From the NCBI RefSeq assembly GCF_003994465.1, contig NZ_RZNX01000015.1:1-64000 (forward strand): a stretch of DNA of 64,000 nucleotides, read 5' to 3'. The stretch is from Paenibacillus zeisoli (GTDB lineage: Bacteria; Bacillota; Bacilli; Paenibacillales; Paenibacillaceae). Made by a program: the position numbers and the translations under genes. This document shows, one piece after another, positions 57,557 through 64,000 of the stretch. The notes under the pieces were generated by a model. That model saw nothing but the letters and a program-made list of their open reading frames with translations. It did no database searches and was not told the origin of the DNA. Every line of letters starts with the position of its first letter. Within the stretch, counting starts at the first letter, position 1.

Positions 57557-58291
57557 ATGAAATATCGTAAATCGGCTCCTATAGTTGCCCTTATGTTAGC
57601 TTTAGTACCTATGATCGCGGTATATTTTGCTCATTCTCTCATTCTGCATCTTGCAGCATGTGTATGGGGAGGGCTCATAGGTCTGAGCTATTTTCAGGTT
57701 ATGAAGCGGCAGAAGGAAAAAGAGACAAAGCGGCTGCTTGATTCATTTCAGCGAACAGCTACAGCTACACTGGGACATCATCGTCATGACTGGATGAATG
57801 ATTTGCAAATTTTATATGGTTATATTCAGCTTGGAAAGCATGATAAACTCGTCCACTGTGTGGAAAGAATAAAGGAACGGATGAATATTGAGAGCAGTAT
57901 TTCCAAATTAGGCATCCCGTCTTTGGTGTTCTATCTGCAGTCGTTCCGTGAGGTTAACAGGTCTATTCATCTGGATGTTGAAATTGAGGAAGGACTGCAG
58001 CTCAGCGACCTGCTTGATGCTGGGCAAGCGGAAGAACTGACCGATGCCATCATGGATACGGTGCGTGCCTTTCAATTTGCCGGACGTTCTTCATGGGGAG
58101 AGGTATTAGAGCTCAGGATGTCCATTTTTACAGAGAATCAAGAAATTGTCGTTATGTTTGAGCAGGATGGGGACTATGGTAACGCTGAAATACTTAGACA
58201 GAGAATCGAAGAGACGGTTCAGGGCAAGCGGGTTAGAGCAGAACAGACTGAACCGCTGCAAGCCTCATTTGAGTTGCGTATACCATGTTGA
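57557..58291 (+). CDS. spo0B: Sporulation initiation phosphotransferase B
   Basis: A 244-residue phosphorelay protein passing phosphate from Spo0F to Spo0A. Two hydrophobic N-terminal segments (about 8-25 and 28-47) are present, unlike the soluble 192-residue B. subtilis Spo0B. Then comes the four-helix phosphotransfer hairpin with LGHHRHDWMNDLQ, where His77 matches the active His30. The C-terminal domain is a degenerate HATPase fold. ATG at 57557 is preferred because GGAATGGAG stands just upstream. It is followed by obg, as in B. subtilis. Confidence 0.9.
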   Translation: MKYRKSAPIVALMLALVPMIAVYFAHSLILHLAACVWGGLIGLSYFQVMKRQKEKETKRLLDSFQRTATATLGHHRHDWMNDLQILYGYIQLGKHDKLVHCVERIKERMNIESSISKLGIPSLVFYLQSFREVNRSIHLDVEIEEGLQLSDLLDAGQAEELTDAIMDTVRAFQFAGRSSWGEVLELRMSIFTENQEIVVMFEQDGDYGNAEILRQRIEETVQGKRVRAEQTEPLQASFELRIPC

Positions 58292-58312
58292 ACTATATAA
58301 TGAGGTGAGATC

Positions 58313-59626
58313 ATGTTTGTAGATAAAGCGAAGATATATGTAAAGGGCGGCGATGGTGGAGATGGAATCGTCTCGTTCCGGCGTGAGAAGTATGTACCGA
58401 ATGGGGGTCCTGCAGGTGGGGACGGAGGTCGAGGCGGTGACGTGATCTTTCGGGTTGACGAAGGCTTGCGCACCCTAATGGATTTCCGTTATCAAAGGCA
58501 TTTCAAAGCGCAGCGTGGAGAGAAGGGCCGTAATAAGAGCCAGCACGGCGCTGGTGCTGATGATATGATCGTTCGTATACCACCAGGTACGGTGATTATA
58601 GATGAAGACACTCAGGAAGTACTAGCAGATCTAACCCGGGATGGCCAGCAGGTCGTAGTAGCTCGTGGGGGCCGGGGAGGCCGCGGAAATATCCGCTTCG
58701 CAACACCGAACAATCCTGCTCCAGAGCTTGCGGAGAACGGTGAAGAAGGTCAGGAAAGATACATTATTCTCGAACTTAAAGTGATGGCGGATGTAGGTCT
58801 GGTTGGATTCCCTAGTGTCGGCAAATCAACTTTGCTGTCCGTGGTCTCTGCGGCCAAACCTAAGATAGGTGCGTATCACTTTACAACAATAACACCGAAT
58901 TTAGGCGTAGTTGATGTAGGTGAGGGAAGAAGCTTTGTTATGGCCGATTTGCCGGGTCTAATCGAGGGTGCTCATGAGGGTGTAGGTCTTGGACATGAGT
59001 TCCTGCGGCATGTTGAACGTACCCGCGTCATCATTCATGTGGTGGATATGGCCGGTTCTGAAGGACGTGACCCATTTGAGGATTGGCAGAAAATCAATGA
59101 TGAATTGAAGCTGTACAATGTGGATCTTGAGAACCGTCCCCAAATTGTGGCTGCCAACAAGATGGACATGCCTGAAGCTGCGGAGCATCTTGAGGCATTC
59201 CGTGTCAAGGTCGCCGAGGTTCGGCCGGACCTTGAAATCCTCCCGATTTCCTCTTTGACAAGAGAAGGGGTTCAAGAGCTGCTGTACCGGGCGGCAGACT
59301 TACTGGATTCTATTCCAGAAGCACCTGCAATTGAAGAAGTAACTGAAGTGAATGAACGCAAAATTTACAAGCTCGATAAGAAAGAAGATGAAAGCTTCGT
59401 AATCAAGCGTGAGAATGAGGCCTTCATAGTGGAAAGCCCTGCGATTGAGCGAATGATGAAGCGGATGCAGCTGAACAGTCATGAGGCTATTCTTAAGCTT
59501 GCCAGAACTATGCGTCATATGGGTATCGATGACGAACTCCGTAAGCGGGGTGCTGAGGACGGTACCATTGTGCGAATTGGAGATTTCGAATTCGAATTCG
59601 TCGAAGGCAGCAGTTACTATTATTAA
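58313..59626 (+). CDS. obg: GTPase Obg/CgtA
   Basis: A 437-residue essential GTPase in ribosome assembly and stress. The glycine-rich Obg domain (residues 1 to about 158; [18 protein letters not shown] in part), the G domain ([22 protein letters not shown]) and a C-terminal OCT domain (about 360-437) are all present. ATGAGGTGAG precedes the ATG. Confidence 0.97.
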   Translation: MFVDKAKIYVKGGDGGDGIVSFRREKYVPNGGPAGGDGGRGGDVIFRVDEGLRTLMDFRYQRHFKAQRGEKGRNKSQHGAGADDMIVRIPPGTVIIDEDTQEVLADLTRDGQQVVVARGGRGGRGNIRFATPNNPAPELAENGEEGQERYIILELKVMADVGLVGFPSVGKSTLLSVVSAAKPKIGAYHFTTITPNLGVVDVGEGRSFVMADLPGLIEGAHEGVGLGHEFLRHVERTRVIIHVVDMAGSEGRDPFEDWQKINDELKLYNVDLENRPQIVAANKMDMPEAAEHLEAFRVKVAEVRPDLEILPISSLTREGVQELLYRAADLLDSIPEAPAIEEVTEVNERKIYKLDKKEDESFVIKRENEAFIVESPAIERMMKRMQLNSHEAILKLARTMRHMGIDDELRKRGAEDGTIVRIGDFEFEFVEGSSYYY

Positions 59627-59631
59627 TACTT

Positions 59632-59674
59632 GCCGTCTGTTGTCTTTAGTTCAAGGACAGCAGACGGCTCTTTT
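59632..59674 (+). terminator. Terminator of obg
   Basis: GCCGTCTGTTGTC and GACAGCAGACGGC form a 13-bp stem with one mismatch, followed by TCTTTTA. Confidence 0.82.
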
Positions 59675-59696
59675 ATTAGAAACAGACTGAAATCTA

Positions 59697-59725
59697 TTGC
59701 CCGAACCGATGGTTTCCTATATAAT
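59697..59725 (+). promoter_or_regulatory. Sigma-A promoter of the pheB-hom-thrB-pheA operon
   Basis: -35 TTGCCC, 17-bp spacer, perfect -10 TATAAT, about 42 bases upstream of pheB. Confidence 0.7.
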
Positions 59726-59767
59726 GTCCACTATAGGTGAACAACAGTCTTTTTAAGGAGGACGTTT

Positions 59768-60205
59768 GTGAAAGAACGTTATTTCTTGGTTCGGGAGGAT
59801 ATTCTTCCAGAAGCCGTAGTCAAGACACTGCAGGTGAAGCAGCTTTTGGCGGGTGGAGAAGTGAAGACCGTGCATGAGGCTGTGGAGCAGGTGGGAATCA
59901 GTCGAAGTGCATTTTACAAATATAAAGATGGGATCCATGTGCTTAATCATCTCGAGAGAGAGCGGATTGCGACGATCTCTTTTGATTTGGAGCACCGCTC
60001 CGGTAGATTGTCGGAGGTACTCGGCCTGATTGCGGGCTTTGGCGGAAATGTACTTACCATTAATCAAAGTATTCCGCTGCAGGGAAGGGCAAATGTCGTT
60101 ATTTCAGTAGAAATCTCACGTCTGACTGATGAGCTAGACGAATTGACGGTAACTCTTCAGGGAACTCCCGGAGTGAGCCGGGTCCATGTTATCGGTCAAG
60201 GTTAG
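59768..60205 (+). CDS. pheB: ACT-domain protein PheB
   Basis: A 145-residue protein. The N-terminal half has an HTH-like segment (VHEAVEQVGISRSAFYKYKD in part) and the C-terminal half is an ACT domain (RIATISFDLEHRSGRLSEVL). It was once thought to be a chorismate mutase, but the domains suggest an amino-acid-sensing regulator. The start is GTG at 59768 after GGAGGACGTTT. It leads an operon of phenylalanine and threonine genes. Confidence 0.92.
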   Translation: MKERYFLVREDILPEAVVKTLQVKQLLAGGEVKTVHEAVEQVGISRSAFYKYKDGIHVLNHLERERIATISFDLEHRSGRLSEVLGLIAGFGGNVLTINQSIPLQGRANVVISVEISRLTDELDELTVTLQGTPGVSRVHVIGQG

Positions 60206-60249
60206 ATTGAAGCCATTATAATATTATGAGGAACTAGGAGGAGATGCGG

Positions 60250-61533
60250 GTGAAACCTGTTAAAGTTGGATTGTTGGGATTGGGTACTGTTGGGACGGGT
60301 GTGATCCGTATTGTTGAAGGACATCAGGAGGATTTGAGCAGTCAGGTAGGTTCTCCGATTGTAATTGAGAAAGTGGCTGTCAGAAGTATGGATAAGGTGA
60401 GAAATATCGCAATTGATTCCAGTAAACTGACTGATAATCCACTCGATGTCATTCGTGATCCAGAGATTGACGTCATCGTTGAGGTAATGGGCGGCATAGA
60501 TGGGACGAAGGAATATATTCTGGAGGCACTTGAACGCGGGAAGCATATCGTAACGGCTAATAAGGATCTCATGGCTCTTCACGGTTCCGAGATTTTGGCA
60601 AAAGCACAGGAAAAGCAGTGCGATGTATTCTATGAAGCCAGTGTGGCAGGCGGGATTCCAATTATCCGTACCCTCATTGAAGGCTTCTCGTCAGACCGTA
60701 TTATGAAGATCATGGGGATTGTGAATGGGACAACCAATTTTATTCTGACTAAAATGAGCCAGGAAGGTGCTTCCTATGAGGATGTACTCAAGGAGGCGCA
60801 AGAGCTGGGATATGCGGAATCCGATCCTACGTCCGACGTAGAAGGCCTTGATGCAGCACGCAAAATGGCTATTCTCGGCACGCTCGGCTTCCGGACTAAT
60901 GTTGAGCTGAGTGACGTAAGTGTAAGTGGGATTTCAAGCGTATCCAAAGAGGATATTTTATATGCCAAACAGCTTGGTTACGAGATGAAGCTGTTAGGTA
61001 TTGCCGATAGACAGGACGAACAGTTCAGCATTAGTGTGCAGCCTACCATGGTCAAGAAGTCACATCCGATTGCATCCGTTAATGGTGTATTTAATGCCGT
61101 ATACGTATATGGTGAAGCTGTAGGAGAGACGATGTTCTACGGTGCGGGTGCAGGGGAGATGCCTACAGCCACCTCTGTAGTTGCAGATTTGGTTGCTGTA
61201 GTTAAGAACCTGAAGCTGGGCGTTAATGGACTGAAAGCGATTGTCCCTTACAAGGTGAAGAAGCTGAAGAGTGATGAGGAGATTTCTTATAAGAACTTTT
61301 TGCTTTTGCATGTTGAAGATAAAGCAGGGGTGCTTGCTCGAATTACCCAAGTCTTCGCTGAGTATGATGTAAGCCTTGAATCGGTAGTACAATCTCCAAA
61401 TGAGCATACAGATGCAGAAATAATGATCGTAACTCATGACGCAAGCCAAGCGAACATGAATAAAGTGCTTCAGCATTTTGAATCCCTGGATGTTATCCGC
61501 CGAATTAAGAGTGTATATCGTGTTGAAGGATAA
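60250..61533 (+). CDS. hom: Homoserine dehydrogenase
   Basis: A 427-residue NAD(P)-dependent enzyme turning aspartate semialdehyde into homoserine. The Rossmann motif GLLGLGTVGTGV is near the N terminus, the substrate motifs VTANKDLMA and FYEASVAGGIPIIRTL follow, and a C-terminal ACT domain (about 350-427) allows feedback control. GTG at 60250 has ideal spacing from AGGAGGAG, while ATG at 60244 is only two bases from it. Confidence 0.95.
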   Translation: MKPVKVGLLGLGTVGTGVIRIVEGHQEDLSSQVGSPIVIEKVAVRSMDKVRNIAIDSSKLTDNPLDVIRDPEIDVIVEVMGGIDGTKEYILEALERGKHIVTANKDLMALHGSEILAKAQEKQCDVFYEASVAGGIPIIRTLIEGFSSDRIMKIMGIVNGTTNFILTKMSQEGASYEDVLKEAQELGYAESDPTSDVEGLDAARKMAILGTLGFRTNVELSDVSVSGISSVSKEDILYAKQLGYEMKLLGIADRQDEQFSISVQPTMVKKSHPIASVNGVFNAVYVYGEAVGETMFYGAGAGEMPTATSVVADLVAVVKNLKLGVNGLKAIVPYKVKKLKSDEEISYKNFLLLHVEDKAGVLARITQVFAEYDVSLESVVQSPNEHTDAEIMIVTHDASQANMNKVLQHFESLDVIRRIKSVYRVEG

Positions 61534-61557
61534 TTTATATAACAAAGGGGTTAAGTC

Positions 61558-62526
61558 ATGAGTTGTTCGCAATCAAATAGTGTTCGGGTGAGGATTCCGG
61601 CGAGTACTGCGAATTTGGGTCCGGGCTTTGACACTTTGGGTATGGCATTATCGTTATATGCATGGATCGAAATGAAAGCTGCAGATCAAACGACATTCCA
61701 TCTCTATGGAGATGAGATGAAGGGGATTCCAGTAGATAAGAGCAACCTGATTTATCAAGTTGCTCAATCTGTTTTCAAGGAAGCCGGAGTTGCGATCCCT
61801 GAGCTTGAAATTTCAATGTATTCGGATATTCCTTTGACAAGAGGACTTGGAAGCAGTGCATCGGCAATCGTAGGGGCGCTTGTCGCAGCCAATGAACTGA
61901 TTGGTGCTCGATTAACTTCCTCCAAGTTGTTCGATATGGCAACTGCCCTTGAGAAACACCCTGATAATGTTGGGGCATCTTTATTCGGTGGTATTATTGC
62001 AGCTTCTTGGGATGGCGAGCATGCCGATTATATTAGAATTGAACCCTCTTCCGATCTGGGAGTGCTGGTAGCGATTCCTGACTTTCAATTATCTACATCC
62101 AAGGCCAGGGATGTACTTCCGGAACAAGTATCATTAACAGACGCAGTATATAATATCAGCAGATCATCCCTGCTTACCGCGGCTTTCGCTGCAGGACGTC
62201 TTGATCTGATTTCTGCTGCAATGAGGGACAGGATTCACCAGCCTTATCGCGCTTCGCTTATTCCGGGAATGTCTCGAATTCTGAACGAAGCTTCTGATCA
62301 TGGAGCACTTGGAGCAGCCTTAAGTGGAGCAGGTCCTACACTGCTCGCGTTAATTGATAAGCGTGCCGGGATGGGGCAGGAGCTCGAGGAATTTCTTCTA
62401 AGAACTTTGAATGAACATGGAATAACCGCGAAGACACTGTGGCTGGAGCCAAGTCGTGAGGGCGTGATCCGCATGGATAAAGGTACAGATCAGCGCTCTT
62501 TCTTGGATATCATTAAAGGGGATTGA
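61558..62526 (+). CDS. thrB: Homoserine kinase
   Basis: A 322-residue GHMP kinase that phosphorylates homoserine for threonine. The ATP loop is PLTRGLGSSASAIVGAL, with RIPASTANLGPGFDTLG at the N terminus and ALSGAGPTLLAL near the C terminus. AAAGGGG precedes the ATG. thrC is not in this cluster. Confidence 0.96.
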   Translation: MSCSQSNSVRVRIPASTANLGPGFDTLGMALSLYAWIEMKAADQTTFHLYGDEMKGIPVDKSNLIYQVAQSVFKEAGVAIPELEISMYSDIPLTRGLGSSASAIVGALVAANELIGARLTSSKLFDMATALEKHPDNVGASLFGGIIAASWDGEHADYIRIEPSSDLGVLVAIPDFQLSTSKARDVLPEQVSLTDAVYNISRSSLLTAAFAAGRLDLISAAMRDRIHQPYRASLIPGMSRILNEASDHGALGAALSGAGPTLLALIDKRAGMGQELEEFLLRTLNEHGITAKTLWLEPSREGVIRMDKGTDQRSFLDIIKGD

Positions 62527-62531
62527 AGCAA

Positions 62532-63416
62532 ATGAAAAGAATTGCCTTACTGCCTGATGGGACTGTATCGCATGAAGCAGCATTGTACTTATTTGGGGAT
62601 GAAGCTGTAGAACTAGTTCATTATAAACAAATTTCAGATGTATTCTTATCGACTGCGAATGGGAACACGGATTATAGTGTAATTCCAATTGAAAATACAA
62701 TTGAAGGCTCAGTTTCTCTGCATATGGACTGGCTTGTTCATGAAGTCGATATTCCGATGCAGGTAGAGTGGGTGTATCCTTCCATACAGAATTTAATCGG
62801 AAGAAGACAGGAGCTTTTGTCCCCGGATGGAAAGCTGGATCTATCAAAGGTAACCAAGGTCATTTCTCACCCTGTCGCCATGGCTCAGTGTCAGCAGTTC
62901 ATTCGCTTACATATGCCGAAGGCCGAGCTCGAGAACGCTCCAAGTACTTCGGAAGCAATAGAGACTGTTAAGAACAATCCGGACAAGGGTTGGCTTGCCA
63001 TTGGAACGATTCTGGGAGCTAAGAGACATGGCTTGGATGTGCTTGCCGAGAAAGTGACCGATCATGATAATAACTATACCCGGTTCGTATTGATTGGACC
63101 TGCTAAGCTTGGTGAACTGAAGCCATTAGGAGAAGACAAGACGAGCATTCTGGTCACGCTGCCTTCTGACTTTCCCGGCGCGCTTCATCAGGTGCTCTCA
63201 GCTTTTTCATGGCGGAAATTGAACTTGTCCCGAATTGAGTCCAGACCCACCAAGAAAAAGCTAGGGAATTATTATTTCTATATTGATGTACTCCACAACC
63301 TGGATTCTGTGCTTCTTCCGGCGGCTATAGCCGAGATTGAGGCACTGGGTTGCCAGGTTCGGATTCTTGGTTCTTATTTAAGCTACTCTTATGAGCCCAA
63401 AATGACGGAGGTGTAG
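62532..63416 (+). CDS. pheA: Prephenate dehydratase
   Basis: A 294-residue enzyme forming phenylpyruvate. The PDT domain (residues 1 to about 185; VIPIENTIEGSVSLHMD, TRFVLIG) is followed by an ACT domain (about 200-285; LHQVLSAFSWRKLNLSRIES) for phenylalanine feedback. ATG at 62532 is preferred over a TTG nine bases upstream that overlaps the thrB stop. Confidence 0.95.
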   Translation: MKRIALLPDGTVSHEAALYLFGDEAVELVHYKQISDVFLSTANGNTDYSVIPIENTIEGSVSLHMDWLVHEVDIPMQVEWVYPSIQNLIGRRQELLSPDGKLDLSKVTKVISHPVAMAQCQQFIRLHMPKAELENAPSTSEAIETVKNNPDKGWLAIGTILGAKRHGLDVLAEKVTDHDNNYTRFVLIGPAKLGELKPLGEDKTSILVTLPSDFPGALHQVLSAFSWRKLNLSRIESRPTKKKLGNYYFYIDVLHNLDSVLLPAAIAEIEALGCQVRILGSYLSYSYEPKMTEV

Positions 63417-63421
63417 AACTG

Positions 63422-64000
63422 ATGGCAGAGCAATGGATATACCTTGATGGAGAGTTTGTTACCAAAGAGGGAGCGAAAGTCTCGGTTTTTGATCACGGTT
63501 TTTTGTATGGGGACGGTATTTTTGAAGGGATCCGTATCTATAACGGGAATATTTTTAAATGCAAAGAGCATTTAGATCGTCTATACGATTCCGCCAAATC
63601 CATACAATTAAATATCCCGTTGTCTTATGAAGAGATGGAAGCAGCTCTTGTAGAGACCCTTCGCCGCAATGAATTGCGAGATGGCTATATCCGCCTCGTT
63701 GTGTCCCGTGGAGTGGGTAATTTGGGTCTGGACCCTAATCGCTGTCCCAAAGCCTCTGTCATCATCATTGCTGAACAGCTGGCCATCTATTCAGAGGAGG
63801 CTTATAAGACAGGTCTTAAGACGGTATCTGTATCTACTCGGCGTAATATTCCAGATGCGCTCAACCCTAAGATCAAATCGCTGAATTATTTGAATAATAT
63901 TCTGGTGAAGATCCAATCCAATTTAGCTGGAGCGGGTGAGGCAATCATGATGAATGCACAGGGGTATGTGACCGAGGGCTCTGGCGATAATATTTTTATT
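63422..64000 (+). CDS. ilvE: Branched-chain amino acid aminotransferase, 5' part
   Basis: A class IV PLP aminotransferase truncated by the window edge after 193 codons, with no stop reached. Seen: WIYLDGEFVTKEGAKVSVFD, HGFLYGDGIFEGIRIYNG, RLVVSRGVGNLGLDP, the PLP Lys in NPKIKSLNYLNNILVKI, and VTEGSGDNIF. GGAGGTG stands eight bases before the ATG. D-amino acid transaminase or aminodeoxychorismate lyase are related folds, but the FEGIR and KSLNYLNN motifs favour IlvE. Confidence 0.9.
   Translation, partial: MAEQWIYLDGEFVTKEGAKVSVFDHGFLYGDGIFEGIRIYNGNIFKCKEHLDRLYDSAKSIQLNIPLSYEEMEAALVETLRRNELRDGYIRLVVSRGVGNLGLDPNRCPKASVIIIAEQLAIYSEEAYKTGLKTVSVSTRRNIPDALNPKIKSLNYLNNILVKIQSNLAGAGEAIMMNAQGYVTEGSGDNIFI

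Overview
The window is a contiguous stretch of a low- to mid-GC, endospore-forming Bacillota chromosome, most likely Paenibacillus or a close relative. The reasons are: a gene order that follows the Bacillus subtilis tig-clpX-lonB-lonA-ysxC-hemA...hemL-spoVID-valS-folC-spoIIB-maf-radC-mreBCD-minCD-spoIVFAB-rplU-rpmA-spo0B-obg-pheBA segment; several sporulation genes (spoVID, spoIIB, spoIVFA, spoIVFB, spo0B, lonB); strong AGGAGG ribosome binding sites; and Paenibacillus-like departures from B. subtilis (an RNase E/G gene before rplU, a cobA-hemD fusion and a siroheme dehydrogenase inside the heme operon, murC after folC, clpP and ispG beside clpX, rodA after minD). The species is an inference.

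Layout. (1) 1-14861 is a variable, accessory-like region of small transcription units. Minus strand: a DinB-fold protein, a WYL regulator, a two-component system, a secreted Lys/Ala/His-rich protein, a TetR-ABC-2 exporter operon and a PilZ protein. Then a phosphate block on the plus strand (an uncharacterised secreted propeller-like protein, pstS, pstC, pstA, without pstB) behind a candidate Pho box, a thiol/glutathione peroxidase on the minus strand, and a polar amino acid (cystine-type) ABC importer. (2) 14866-15660 is an array of about 150-bp hairpin-rich tandem repeats running into a tRNA-Arg(UCU) gene. An inverted copy of the same repeat lies at 1-132, so the accessory region is bracketed by the element. 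(3) 15888-26707 holds the protein quality-control genes tig, clpP, clpX, lonB, lonA, with ispG and ysxC/engB. (4) 26917-38682 holds an unknown conserved gene, speD with a possible structured switch in its leader, the heme/siroheme operon hemA-hemX-sirC-hemC-cobA/hemD-hemB-hemL, a pseudouridine synthase and spoVID. (5) 38750-45095 holds a T-box leader with valS, a 515-bp GC-rich repeat region, folC and murC. (6) 45218-54980 holds shape, division and sporulation genes: spoIIB, maf, radC, mreBCD, minCD, rodA, spoIVFA, spoIVFB. (7) 55043-59626 holds rng, the L21 leader, rplU-prp-rpmA, spo0B and obg. (8) 59768-64000 holds aromatic, threonine and branched-chain amino acid genes: pheB, hom, thrB, pheA and a 5' part of ilvE cut by the window edge.

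The conserved part is ordinary for the lineage. The features least explained by known gene families are the hairpin repeat array with its tRNA 3'-end homology and its inverted copy fused to the DinB gene, the possible pseudoknot switch upstream of speD, the valS-folC repeat region, and the secreted protein that heads the phosphate operon. No phage, transposase, integrase, CRISPR array or rRNA was seen.
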